A stretch of 64,000 bases of DNA from Adineta vaga. Lineage: Eukaryota > Rotifera. Numbering within the stretch: the stretch's first letter is position 1; each line of letters opens with the position of its first letter. The notes beneath the pieces were generated by a model. That model searched no databases, was not told the origin of the DNA, and saw only the letters and a program-made list of their open reading frames with translations. The DNA is taken from the NCBI GenBank assembly GCA_021613535.1, contig CP075492.1:9734001-9798000 (forward strand), given 5' to 3'. Below, one piece after another: positions 16,866-29,638 of the stretch. A program made the translations under genes and the position numbers.

Positions 16866-19800
16866 ATGCATTCAATAACAATGTCAACATCATCACCATC
16901 ATCAGCAGGAGCGACATCGAGTGCAGCAATAACATCTTCGTCGTCTACAACAAAAAATCTTCAACAGTATCATTATCCACCTATCTCAACACTTCGTCGA
17001 GCTAGTCGACCTGGCAATATTGATTTATCCATCTTTGATCATAATCATAGTGAACAATCGAATGATCCGGGTATCTATTCAGCACCGATATGCTATTTAA
17101 AACAAACGAATCACCCTCATCAACATATTCAACAATCATCTCATCCATATACAGCATCATTTCAATATCAACCTCATCAGCAACAACAATTACAATTACT
17201 TTCACATCATCCACCTCCTCAACAGACGAATATTCAATTGTATCAACAACAACAACAGCAACAACATCAGCATCAACAACAGCAGCAGCAGCAGCAGCAA
17301 ATACATGATCCATTTTCCCAACATCAACATACACCTCATACATTTCCATTACAAGCATCACCAAGTCATTATCATCAATGTTTTTATTTCCCACCATCCA
17401 CATTACAAGTAAAAGAAAAATCGAACTTACAATTTTGAAAAAATAAATCTTTTCTTTCTTTTTCTAATCATTTTTAAGGGCAATGTAACAACTAATGGTC
17501 ATCCAACTCCTAACTCAAATCAACCTTCAACACCAACACCTAATAACCGTCTACGTGCTGTACAGATTCAAGAACAACAACAACAATGGTCGAATCCTGT
17601 TCTTAGTCCATTAATGGTCAAACGTATGAACGAAAACGCAGCTTCAATGGTAATCGATGATGATGAAGATCCATCTGCATCAATTGATGCTCTTGTTGGT
17701 AAGAATGATCTAATGTTCTCTTTTTTTTTGAAAAAAAGAAGAACAAATATTTGATTGAGTATTGAAACTCAGTGATCCATGAATAAGAGACCCCGTCGTT
17801 GTCGTTTGTTTTCTATCCGATAAGATCGCATGTCTTTTTTTTTTCTTGAAAGTATTCTTTTGTCGTGTAAGATAACATTAAACTGAACTAAATAATTCAC
17901 ATTTATTTTTTAGCTGATGTCGATTCCAATTCTCAAGATTTATTGAATGATCCGGAAAATAAATCTCTTAATGAACCAAAAACTACATCAATAACTCCAG
18001 CTGGTCCACGTACACCATCACCACATATATACCTTCGTGGTACATCACATATATTAACAACACCACCAAATCCACTTGCATCTGATGATCATCCTGATAA
18101 TCAATTGAAGAGTTTTCAAAAAACATTTAGTCCTATATCGAGTGCTGGTTTTGAATTAGCAACATCAAAAAATAATATGAACAATTCATCAGCAAATTTG
18201 CCCAATGATCGATCATATTTTAGTTTTGATTCTAATCTTCTTGAACAAGCACATTTGAAATCTGTTTCACATCATGATATTGAAGATAATAATCAAGATA
18301 AATTAATTCAACCATTACTGAGAAATCCCGATGTTCGAACAACAAAAGTATCATCGAACAATTTAATTCAAGATGATAGTAGTAATCATAGTTCGACTAA
18401 TAGTAGTTCTCAAAATGCCTCATCAAGAATTCTCAATCAGATGTTACAAGCTTCTGGTAAGAAAACAAATTTTAAACTAATGAACATCTTCATTTTATAT
18501 TTTATTTTATTTTATAGAACAGCGAAGATCTACTTCATCCTCACCATTATCAACCGATGTTAAATTATCTTCCTTAGATCCCGGTAATAATTCAACCAAT
18601 ATAAATGCACTAACAGGACAACAAACCAATCGATATCTTTGTACACATCCAGATTGTAACAAAGTAATGAATATACTGATCTATTCGATATAAAAACTTA
18701 AAGTTGTATTCTTCTCTTCTAGGCATTTGCTAATAAAAGTGCATTGGCAAAACATAAATTAACACATAGTCAAGATCGTAAACATAAATGTTCAAAATGT
18801 AGTAAAGGTTTTAAACGACTTGATCATCTGTAAGTAAATTTATATTAGTAAAAGTTCAGTTCTAATATCTTTACTTTCTATAGTCATGGTCATATGTTAA
18901 CACATGAAGAAGAAAAACCACATAAATGTCGTGTACCAAATTGTAATCGAACATATTGTGATGCTCGATCATTGAAACGACATATTGAAAATAGTCATCA
19001 AGATATATTAGCTGCTATACATGAAGGTGTACATGATGAATATAGATCTTATTTACCGGAAACTGCATTTGTCAAAGCAAAAGATTTAACGATAAATAAT
19101 GAAATTTCCATGGATTCCGTGGATAGTAATTCTCCTCAATCATTAATTGATAATGAACAATCATTCAATATTCGTTCAGCAACTGGTGGTAAAATATTGA
19201 CGACTTATACGTAAGTTTTGAACTAGTAGAATATTTCAAATGCGATTGAATATTGTTTCACAATAGATTTGATGAAGAAAAATATGTTGAATGTCACATT
19301 TGTAAGAAAAATTTTAAATCTTCAGCTGCACTCAATGGTCATATGCGTTTGCATGGTGGATTCAATGAAGTATGCAAAAATAGATATTTTTCAATGAAAA
19401 ATCTATAAAATCGATTTGATCTAGAAACAGGCAACACCAAGTGTACCTGATAATAGACAGAAAAAGAAGCGAACACAAACACCACCCAAAAGAAAACGTA
19501 TCGATTCACCATTAGCTGCAATATCGATTAAAAAAGAAGAACAAGATATACCGATGTTTTCATCGACGGATAATCCTTATCACAATCATCATCACCATCA
19601 TCATCATCATCACCATCATCAACATCAGCAACCATTGTTTTCGGATGTTCCTCAACAACAAACGTATGATAGATCATTACCATCACGTTCTCGTTCCGCA
19701 TCATCATCGGTTGTTACAACTACATCGCCATCATTTCCAACATATATAACAAAAAATCCATTGAGTGTTCAACCACCAACAAAACAAGCTCGTAAACAAA

Positions 19801-22402
19801 ATCCATTATCAACACATGGATTTGAACCATCGCGAATCAATATTTCCAATGGAATGATTGGAGGTGATCAGATGAGTCATCGACAAATCTTTTCAAATAT
19901 TTCACCTCCATCACAACAATATGATGAAAAGATTAGAAAATCTGCATTATCATCGGAAAATTTTGTTGAAAATCCACAGGTATAAGAATATGAATGAAAT
20001 GAATCAGTGAATTTCTTAATTAATTATCATATGAGTTTAAGGTGAAACATGTTTTCGTGTTTATGAGGAAATTCGAGTGAACGTAGGTTTATCTTTATGT
20101 TAGTTCTATTTATATGTAGTTATCAATGAAAACTCCAAAGGCATGATTATCGATTACTACGCACAAATAGGAAATAGTTTTCTTTAATAAAAATATTCAA
20201 TCTAGAGTATCTTGTTCTCACTTGCAGTGTTAGCTAATAATACATTATAGCAAACATATTCAGAATATTAATCAGCTTAAAATTTTCATTTAGTTGAATG
20301 GTGTATCCTCACCATATGCATATGTTCATTTATCATCCCAACAACATCCATCGAATCATATACAATTTAATACAACTTCATCACCTTCAAATTCAATGTC
20401 AACTAATCTACTTCAACATCTTTTCCGACAAAAAGCTGATTTATTAAATCAAGATTCCTATTCTATACCATCAACACTACCAGATAATTCGGTTCGTTAT
20501 ATACCACCATCTCATATCATTCAACCATCCAGTAAGAAAATCTGTGAAAAAAATTTCCATCAATATCATTTACATGCCGTTTTTTTCTAGTATCAAATTC
20601 AACTTCTTTACTTATTAATACCCCGGTAACATCTCCATATTCAAATTTCAATACTAGTCATGCATCACCATCATCTTCAGCACAAATCTACAATAATAGT
20701 AATAATAATACCAGTGCAGTGAATCATAACAGTATGCAACCTTCACCTACCACTCAATTAATATCATCATCATCATGTTCCGCAACATCGTCACCAGCAT
20801 CATCCGTAAATGCACCGAAAAAACGTTTTCTCAATTCGATAAAACAAGAAAAACAAGATGATAAAGAACAAATAGTTGCCGAAGAAGAACCAGCTGTACT
20901 TACAATTGTTCCTGATATTGATAGTCCATTGAAAAAGATGCCATCTGGTTTTCTTATTGGTACACCTTCATCCACTGGTGCAAGTTCATCATCATCATCT
21001 TCATCAAGTCATACACATTTTAACTATGACAATATTCTTCCATCATCAGCTTCAACAGCAGCAGCAGCATCGAAACGTGAAAGTACACCCAGTTCATTTC
21101 AATGGCCATCACAATTTCGACGTCAACTAAGTCTTAATACAGGAAAACCGCTATTAAATGCTATTCCATCAACTCCATATACACCACCTCCAATGTTAAG
21201 TCCATTTCGTAAAGGTCCAGGTCTTTATTATCGAGTATTCTCTCAACCAGGTACATCTGGAGAAGCAGCATCAATACCAACAACACCCATTCTTCCATTT
21301 ACACCTGGCGCAGAAGAATCAACTGGTCCGAAAATTAATATTGGTAGAGAATATCAAGCAGCTATACCAAAACTTCGGACAACGTCCGAAGACGAAAATG
21401 CAGGTTTGTATTTTACATTCGATTGATACGCATATGTGTTCAATGAATTCCACTTTCTATCCAGAAAATTCTTTGAATATATCTGGATATTTCTTCTCTA
21501 TTTTAGCTACTGTTGATGAATTGTTATTTTCACCATTTGAATTAACCTATTATGATGAAAAATCACTAGAAAAATTTGAACAATTAAATCGAATGAACCC
21601 ATTTTTATTTTCATCCCGTCATGCACCAGCATCATATCCACTGGAATTAGTATATATGTTATTACATGAATATAATGGTGACTTACAACGTACTTTAACT
21701 AGTTTACTCGAAGGAACTGCTAAAGATATAAAACAATGTCGGCCATTACATCATTATCGTTTTCTTGAATGTGATAATTGGACAAAAGAAGAAATCGATG
21801 CTTTTACAAAAGCAATTCAAACATCTGAGAAAAATTTTGGACTTGTTAGTCGCGAAGTATGTAATAATTACTGATTGCAATAGAATTCATTGCTTCTTCT
21901 TTAAAGGTTGGAACGAAAACTGTAAAACAATGCATTGAATTTTATTATATGCCAAAAGTTGGTGTTGGAGCTCGAAAATTATTAGGAACAGGAACAAGTT
22001 CAGTAATAACTCGACGAAAACGATGTCAAATGTTAAAATCTAAACAACAATTGGAGGATGAAACATCTTCATCACCATTCAATGATTTTCGTCAAGTATG
22101 TGAAAAATTTTATTCTATAATCAATATCTGATCTAATTTATTGTCGTTAGGATGATGATATTTCATTAATGAACAGTGATAGTCCAATAACAACTCAATA
22201 TATCTGTGATATCAGTGAATGCTTACAGGTACGAAACCTTCTTAATACAACTATATGTTCATATTTTTCTGTAATTGTTTTTTAGACATTTACATCTGAA
22301 CGAGCATATCGTGCTCATCGTAAAGATCATCGTCGCACAAACAATACATTGACATCATTGACAAGTATAAAACGTAGTCGAAATATTGATTCAACCAAAT
22401 GA
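16866..22402 (+). CDS. ELM2-SANT zinc-finger co-repressor scaffold, TRERF1/ZNF541-like
   Basis: This large nuclear protein carries C2H2 zinc fingers, an ELM2 segment and a SANT domain. The N-terminus is low complexity (Ser/Thr, poly-Gln, His). A finger cluster begins with YLCTHPDCNK joined to AFANKSALAKHKLTH, then HKCSKCSKGFKRLDHLHGHM and HKCRVPNCNRTYCDARSLKR. A fourth finger is VECHICKKNFKSSAALNGHM. After a His/Ser/Pro-rich linker comes the ELM2 region with INIGREYQAAIPKL (about 21330), then the SANT domain NWTKEEIDAFTKAI joined to KTVKQCIEFYYMPK. A fifth finger, YICDISECLQTFTSERAYRA, lies near the C-terminus. Fingers plus ELM2-SANT occur in TRERF1 and ZNF541, which scaffold HDAC1/2 in the mitotic deacetylase complex (MiDAC). 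I cannot say which paralogue this is. The start at 16866 is the first ATG of an open exon; 16881 or a remote upstream exon are alternatives. Confidence 0.87.
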
Positions 22403-23026
22403 TGGGAAGGTTTTTTTTATCTCTTGAAACGCTTTCTTCTGTACATACACATATATTTTCATTTTTTTCCTTGTTCTGTTATTCTTTGAAAACATCGACA
22501 GTGATTTAGTTTTGATAAAAAAAAACAAACAGACTCGAACAAACTAACATATTTTCGTGCGTATTCTAGGTTTTCTTTTCTTCTATATATATATAAATAT
22601 CCGTGTGTTTGGTTTTTGAAAAAAAAAAGATGTTCTTTCCTTTTGCCTTACGTATTTCTAAAAACAGAAAAGTAGAAGAAAAAGACGGTGAATTGGATCT
22701 CGGTGTGAGTGTGTATTCTTTTAGTCAGATGATTTCGTTGTATGCGTGTGTGTGTGTGTGGCTAGTTTTTCTCTACGTTCTCTTTTTTTCTTTTTTTCTC
22801 TCTCTCTCTCTCAACTACATCTAGATTGATGGATGTAGTATAACTATAACACATTTGTTTTTGTTTCTTTTTTTCTTTGTTTGTTTGGCTATAAGTGAAA
22901 GAAGAACAGCGTATTAGGTGTGCTTTTTTTCTTTCTCTTTTTTTTCTATTTTATTTGTGTGTGAGTGAAAGCTTTTATGTATAAAAAAGAACAGAAACAA
23001 CAACAACAACCCAGAAACAAGTGATT
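22403..23026. other. convergent intergenic region with simple repeats
   Basis: This separates the ends of the zinc-finger gene (plus) and the SLC22 gene (minus). It contains a TG run (about 22746-22761), a TC run (about 22798-22813), long T-rich tracts, and AAC triplets near 22997. Nothing coding is seen. Both 3' UTRs should lie here. Confidence 0.55.
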
Positions 23027-24880
23027 TTAAATCCCATTGCTATCTGGAGAATGATCGGATTCATCATCCATTGGTTTGTCTTTTGTTTCAGGAAGAAATA
23101 AGGAAAATAAAAGAGCAATAATACCCAAAACTGATGATACATAATATGTATAGGATAAATATTCCTTGCCAATTAATGTACCTATTACTGGTGCTAAAAT
23201 AGCACCGATACGACCAAATGCAATACAACATCCATTGGAAGTACTTCGTATCGATGTTGGAAATAATTCAGGAATAAATATCCATGTTATAGTGATGGTA
23301 ACTGATATAAGATATTTGCCTAGTTGAGCCATAGATACCATTGCAATTGAACTATATTTCTCAATGATTGGTATTAGAAAAACAGAGAGTATAGTTAAAC
23401 TCATCAGTATAATAAATGAACCTTTACGACCAAGTTTAGTTGATAAAAGTAAAGAACTTGTAATATAACTAATTGCTTCAACTACGGCGCCAATTAAAAT
23501 TGCTAAATACGGTGAAACATCCATCGTAGCTAGACCATAACTAATTTGAAAATAAATCATTACTGTTGTTAAACTTATTAAACATGTTATGAATAGTTTT
23601 AATATTATTGCTCGATATGTAACTAATCGACAAGTATGTCGAAAAAATGATACATTATGTTTATGTGTCGATATAACTGGTTGATTACGTAGTAAATCTT
23701 GATAATGTGAATACCATTCATTTTCTTTTCGTCCATTTTGATTTGCTATTTGTCGAAGAAGACTTTCTAAGTTACTATATTTTCCTTTTGCATAGAGATA
23801 TAAAGGAGATTCGGGTATGAAATAAAGATAAGGTATTCCCACTCCTAAAAAGAGAAGATTGGCCCATTTTAAATGTTGCCAATGTCGTGTTAAATAAGCA
23901 AATAACGTTACGATAACTTCACCGATAGTAAATGATATAAAAGCAAGATTTCCTGCAAGACTTGTATGTGCTGATGATGTTAATTCAAACATTAAAATAA
24001 AAACTAAACTGAAATTTGATATGCTTAGACCGGATGCAAATTGATTGAATAATAAAATCATAAATCTAATCGAAAGGTGAAAACTATTTCTATTCTTTTT
24101 CTTTTTAATCAAATAAATTTACTTCGTTTTGATTGTCATCGGTATCCATTGCATAATTATTTGAGTAGTTAAACAAGATATAAAAAGAAGAATACTAATG
24201 ATAACTGTAAGTTTCTTTCGGCCATATTTATCTGCTAAAGAACCAATAACTAACACTAAAAAGCCACTAAATTGTATAACAACTGCTAACCAACTTTTTC
24301 GAGCTTGATTTTCACAAACAAAATTTGCTTCTTCAGTAAAAGTATATCCAAATATTGATCGATCATAGACCCAACCATTTGAACATCTTTCAAGTGTATG
24401 ATTAATCATATCTGTTGAATATTGTACACATTTTTCCCATTTTTGACCGGAACTACTTTTTGGAATATACATATTGATATACATTTCATGCATTGAATTC
24501 ATTGGATTATATTGTGTATCATTTGGCCAGATATGTTCTGGTAATCGACATCGATGATCAGGTTCTGCAGCACCAAAAATATAATAGAATGAAACAATAC
24601 CAAAACTCATCGCTATCCAATTCATAAAAAAGTAATGTATCCATTGAAATCGACCAAAATCACCACATTTTCGCAAAATATCATCGAGCGAATTCACCGT
24701 TATTGCTAATGAAGATAAACTTCGAGTAATCTCGGTTTTCTCCACCTATTTAAACATATGATGTATAAGTCAATGATAGTGACAAAAAAAAACAATAGCA
24801 AATAGATATTGACTTACATATAGGTTATTCTTGTTAACATCTACATGTATCAAATCGCCTTCACTTTCGTACTGAGTCAT
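23027..24880 (-). CDS. SLC22-type organic ion transporter
   Basis: This is a major facilitator superfamily transporter of the organic cation/anion (SLC22) type at the plasma membrane. Three exons are seen: the first starts at ATG 24880 (MTQYESEGDLIHVDVNKNN), the second spans about 24745-24121, and the third runs to 23027. After the first helix is a large extracellular loop with several Cys and Asn-X-Ser/Thr sites, including CVQYSTDMINHTLERCSNGW, as in SLC22 proteins. The MFS signature GSLADKYGRKKLT follows. Other family signatures are YFIPESPLYLYAKGKY in the intracellular loop, STKLGRKGSF, PELFPTSIRSTSNGCCIAFG and the terminal LPETKDKP. About 12 hydrophobic helices are visible over about 580 residues, a normal length. 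The substrate cannot be predicted. It could be described as an orphan 'organic cation transporter protein'. Confidence 0.9.
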
Positions 24881-26156
24881 TTATTTGTGCCGTGAAAAAT
24901 ATTGTTAGAGGTAAATGTATATCTTCATAAGTTTCTTTTTTTGATTTTTCATTGATTTACCTGACCATCAAAAGAAAAATAATTGTATTTTGTTGTTTTC
25001 ACCCATGACATACACAGAATCAAACTGCGGCCTTCACATGATATTTTTTTTTCTTTACCGAAAAAAAAACATCCTATTTTTTCTTTCTGTTCTTTCCTGC
25101 TTATTTATCGTCTGGTAATAAATGACGATCCACGCGAGAGATTTTTGCGTACCTAGACTGCTTTTGAAAAAAAAATGAAGTAGAATAAGTTTCTTTCTTT
25201 TGTGAAGCATTTCTTAGTATACAAGAACATTAGATTGATTTGATTTGCATAATCAGATTGATTTTCAAAGTATTGCAGATTTGATTCTTCTTTAATGAGA
25301 AACAATTGATGAATTTGAAGGACGAAAAAAGTTATTTTTAGTAAGAATAATTGTGTTTTTTTTATTATCATTCATAGGAGTGTCAATCTATTAATATGAA
25401 ATATAGTTATGCAAAGTACAAACACATCAGAATAGCAAAATTTTTAACTTTCTTTATCAATACTAGAAAGATATTCTGTAGGTTACAATCAAAGACATTA
25501 GCGTATCAAATTTGTGTAATTTATGGACATATTAGTTGATCTGACGACTAGTTAAGACATCTTTGAGGAGAACGAACTTGATTATCCTATTTTGCAAAGT
25601 TAGAGGATAATAGTGACACCTGCTAGATTATCTATGGTTCCTACTTTCGAAAATAATCACAAAGAACAGTTTGTGAACATTTGTATTATTTGAATGACAA
25701 CAAAATTCATCATCTTTCAATAAACTGTAATCAAAATATAATTAATGCTGATCATATCATTCATATTCATTTCCTGGATGTGAAGATAATCTTGTCACAA
25801 CATAGATAGATAAAAAAACTGACGTACCGCCACACGTATCGTGTGATCGATTCATTTTTTATTTACATAATAGAACATGGGAAAAGAGCGATAGGTGAGA
25901 AAACTATCGCTTTTCTTCAATGACATACACATAAAGATTGTTTGAATATCAACGATCCGATTGACTTTATGATTAATCACTGTTAGCATTATCTAAATTA
26001 AAAACAATCAAACAATTTCTATTCAGCTGATTTTTTTCACTTTAACTCTTAATCTCATCTTAGTATTAGACAGATAATTACCTTCCTTTGTTTCGAATAA
26101 ACACCGGGCAAATGTTGTTACTTGTTTTGAATAAAATTAACTAATTAAATTTTTCT
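24881..26156. other. intergenic, no gene recognised
   Basis: AT-rich sequence upstream of the SLC22 start. It contains the SLC22 promoter side and then about 1 kb in which I see no convincing exon. Confidence 0.45.
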
Positions 26157-26458
26157 AATAAATATAAAACAATATTTCTGTGACCAAGATAGACAGCTAT
26201 ATGAAGAGGAAGCCAACCATCATCATTGATTGTCAAGATATCACATTCACCATATTCAACAAACAATTTCAATAGATCAAGACGATTGTATAAACAACAA
26301 AGATGAACTAATGATTGACCATTGTATTGTAAACGATTGAGATTGATATTATTGATTCGTGAAGATTTGAGAAGAAGAATTTCGATATCGAAAATATCAT
26401 GATTGTGAAGAATGGAGTTGAATAGACGATGAGCGAATTGATGTCGATCGAGAATCAT
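26141..26458 (-). CDS. small ankyrin-repeat ORF, copy 1
   Basis: This 105-residue reading frame starts at an ATG. It covers about two ankyrin repeats: YNGQSLVHLCCLYNRLDLLK and DGWLPLHIAVYLGHRNIVLY, both with the usual helix-turn-helix pattern and a TPLH-like LPLH. The nucleotide sequence is identical, base for base over 310 bp, to the plus-strand ORF at 32158-32475. The two proteins differ only at the C-terminus (ending EKFN here) because identity stops just before the stop codon. No further exons were found in the diverged flanks, although a tag precedes the ATG by five bases and might be a splice acceptor. It could be a genuine small gene, one exon of a larger ankyrin gene, or a conserved fragment. 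Function is unknown; ankyrin repeats bind proteins. Confidence 0.6.
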   Translation of the reverse strand: MILDRHQFAHRLFNSILHNHDIFDIEILLLKSSRINNINLNRLQYNGQSLVHLCCLYNRLDLLKLFVEYGECDILTINDDGWLPLHIAVYLGHRNIVLYLLEKFN

Positions 26459-26466
26459 ATTTTCTA
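26157..26466 (-). repeat. inverted repeat arm 1, 310 bp, ankyrin ORF
   Basis: This arm is the exact reverse complement of 32150-32459. I compared every 60-base line and found no mismatch inside the block. Beyond both ends the flanks diverge at once, apart from weak AT-rich resemblance. Confidence 0.95.
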
Positions 26467-27349
26467 TACAATGAAAACACGAAAAGAGAAGATAGATATA
26501 TATATATACGTAGGAAAAGAGAAAAGAAATGAAACGAATGAGAAAATTTTTTTTTCAATCATTTCTAATTGTCAGCTAGGTGAGAACGAAAAGAAGAAGA
26601 AGAGATCAAATAACTTTCGCTTCGTTTGATGGAAACATCTGTTTATGTGTATATTGAATTGTAAAGACGAAATGAATACTAATGGGAAAAGATTGTCTAA
26701 TCCAATAAAACTCTAATGACTAGTAGAAGATATTTGAGTAGAACTCTTTATCCGATCATTTTGTGTACATTTCATGTTGACTGTGAGATCCGCCTTGTCA
26801 CTTCTCTGTAATTTAACACCTTTCAATATTATATAGTGAGATATGCTTTTCAATTTCTCATTCTCATGCTCTCACCATTCGCATCATCATCATTATTGCA
26901 ATCAGATCTTATTTCTCATAAACACACATTCCCTTTTTTTTCTACACTTGCTAGCTAAAAGACAATATTTATCCATTTTTTTTCAAGTATGTTTTTCTAT
27001 AATTATACGATTGAAGACAAATGATCCAATCAATCGGTTTTCTTTTTTTCGTTTATGTTCGATTCGATCTTATCGATAAAAGAGAATCCGATGACGTCGA
27101 TTGTGAAGGTTAATTCTTCATTTGTAATTTCCGTTCGGAAACAATATTTGAATGTCACGAACGATACCTTACTTCGAGTCAATTCCGTTCGAACGAGAAA
27201 ATCTGATTGAATGACCCAGCAAGGTAACGACTATACAACATTGTTTAACTATCTTTCAATAAACATGACGGATCTGTACTTTTCGATGTATTTCAATTGA
27301 AAAGAAAAATTAAAATAGAAATATCACAAAACAAACAAAAAACTATGTC
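26467..27349. other. intergenic, no gene recognised
   Basis: AT-rich sequence with a short TA tract near 26496-26510. It is not homologous to the sequence that flanks the second ankyrin copy. No exon is supported. Confidence 0.45.
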
Positions 27350-29638
27350 CTATAATGGATTTGCCTTCTTCAAATTGTCATGTATTGATGTATGTAGACA
27401 TTGTCCAGGTAGAAAATCATTCTCTAAATCATGTTCATCACTATCTGCTTGATCATATCGTAAACGATCGATTTGATTTTCTGATTTTGATGTTGTTACA
27501 TTACCATTGATTGTACGTAAATCTCTTCTTGAACGTCGCAATGAAGTTTGAGAAATTGTTCTTCGTAATGATGTCCATGACATATTTCGTCTCCATGTCC
27601 ATGTTTCATCATATTCTCTCATTTTATATTGAAGACCATTTAATAAAGCCATAACAAGGATTAATAAAATAATAAATATTCCAAGAATAATTCCAATAAC
27701 AAGACCTAAATTATTAAAAACACGTGTACGAACAAAATAAGTCGATGATGGATATGATGAATAATTATATGAACAAGAAAGATAATTTATATCATAAACT
27801 TGTTGTATTAAAGCATTATCAATTTCGTGATAATTTGTTATTGACGATGGATTAGTTGAATTCGTATTCAAATCAGTTAAAGATTGAAGAGTTGAATGAC
27901 ATATATGTTCTTTTTGAGTAAAATGACATTCATCCATTTTTCGTGCTGTTTCATGACCAGATAAACTACGAATACAGGGAATTAATTGTCCATCTAATTG
28001 ACCAAGTTTATAAGCAAATAGTAACGGACATGTACATAATGTTGTATTCGAATTTGGAAATAACCATGGTATTGTACGAGGAGCTTCATAGATAAGACAA
28101 GAACCACTAGATAAGTGTTTAAAATGAAATTGTATTGACGATCGTTGATTACTAAAATAAAGCAAGATTGATCTTTTCCGAGAATGCATAGGGAGTAGAC
28201 TAATCCATTATCGTACATTTACTCCCTTGGAGAAATCATGTGAGTACAGTAACAGATATGAATTTATATCGTTTTCACATGAGTTCTTCATGTGAAACTA
28301 TACTTGAAAAATTCTTATCACTAAACTTGATATTAGTGTGTTTACTTACGCAAGATTATTTTCAATAGATTTAAACCATTTAACATAACGTATATGATTG
28401 AAATGTATGTTCATATCTGTTTTAATTTGATTGGAATTTAATGATGATAAATCTATTAATACAATATCTCTCAAATAAATATTATGAAGCAAAGAATCAA
28501 GTCGTAAGGAATTGTTTTCAAATCGTACGATTGTAGTTGATGATAAATTCAATGTGATTAAACCTGAATTCATCGATGAAAAGGTATCTCTTGCAAAATT
28601 AATAATAGGATTTGGATCATTCGTTGGATTATCTGAATTGATTTTCAATTGATTTTTTGCATTGTTCAAAGATATATTGTAAAATGTATTGGAAAAAAAT
28701 GATAATCCACGAAGTGTATTGAATGTCAATATAATTTTAATATTTTCACTATTCATCATCGAATAAATCCGATCGAATGTATATGATTTTAAACATAAAC
28801 ATGAACCTAATGTTTGAATGGTGAAATTAAATATTGAATTCGTTGCTAAAGACATATTTTGAAATGTATAGGAATCCATAGTTAAACGATTTAAAAATAA
28901 TGAATAGAACCGAAATGAACTCGATGTTTCTAATTGTAAAGATTTAAAAGAATACGGTTTTAAATTAATATGTGAAATGAGTTCAAAATGAAATGAAAGA
29001 ATTTGATTAGAATGTAGATTTAAAGATGAAAATGAATAGGAATAAAATAAGATTGTGTCCGTACGAGAGAAAAGAAACTCGATTGACGAAGTTAAATCAC
29101 TTGGTTCAATGATATTATTATGAAACTGAATTTGAGTAACAGATGAAATATCAATAATTAAACGAGAATGTTTACCCATTCTTATACCAGCCAAAGAATT
29201 TGAATGAAAAGTGCAACCATAGAAGAATTTAATAATTAAACGTAACGTTGAATAAGGTTGAAGTTCAAGACCATGAAACGTATTTTCTGTAATATTTAAC
29301 CAAGAATTAGGTGCTGCAAATGTAATTGTTAATGTATGGTTGGGTTTTTGTACGATAAACGATTGAAATGCATATGGTTGGAAAATTAATTTCAATTGTC
29401 CACTTAAGATCATATTCGTATCACGTGAACCCAAATTAAAATCTGCAAATGCTCGTGCAGGAATTGTTGTTAATTGTGTTAAAATAATATCACGATATGA
29501 TAAACAATCAAAACAATTTGATGGAATATAATCGAATACTCGTGGTTCATAATCATTTTGATATAAGACGGTCGATTGGACGACAAGAATTAGTGAAGAT
29601 AGTAGTAAAAGAATGTTGCTGTCAAGGTTATAAATCAT
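27350..29638 (-). CDS. type I membrane protein with LRR-like ectodomain
   Basis: This two-exon gene encodes a receptor-like protein. The ATG at 29638 is followed by a hydrophobic signal peptide (ILLLLSSLILVVQSTVLY). A Cys-containing N-cap follows (PSNCFDCLSYRD), then a long ectodomain built of irregular leucine-rich-type repeats with recurring 'Y/T-F' elements (AYAFQSF-like, NTFHGL, SYTFQNMS, NTFYNIS, DTFSSMN) and many N-glycosylation sites. Exon 1 ends near 28350 with a GTAAG donor; exon 2 joins in frame. A Cys-rich membrane-proximal part (CLIYEAPRT, TLCTCPLLF) precedes one transmembrane helix (LGLVIGIILGIFIILLILVM). A basic cytoplasmic tail with SLRRTISQTSLRRSRRD follows, rich in possible phosphorylation sites. 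Ligand and role are unknown. It is flanked by the two inverted ankyrin copies. A related secreted LRR protein lies at 54422-55513. Confidence 0.78.

Noticed and set aside
17002-17403. Minus-strand Val/Asp-rich frame of 133 residues
   Set aside because: It is antisense to the poly-Gln/His exon of the zinc-finger gene. The composition is explained by CAA/CAT repeats.
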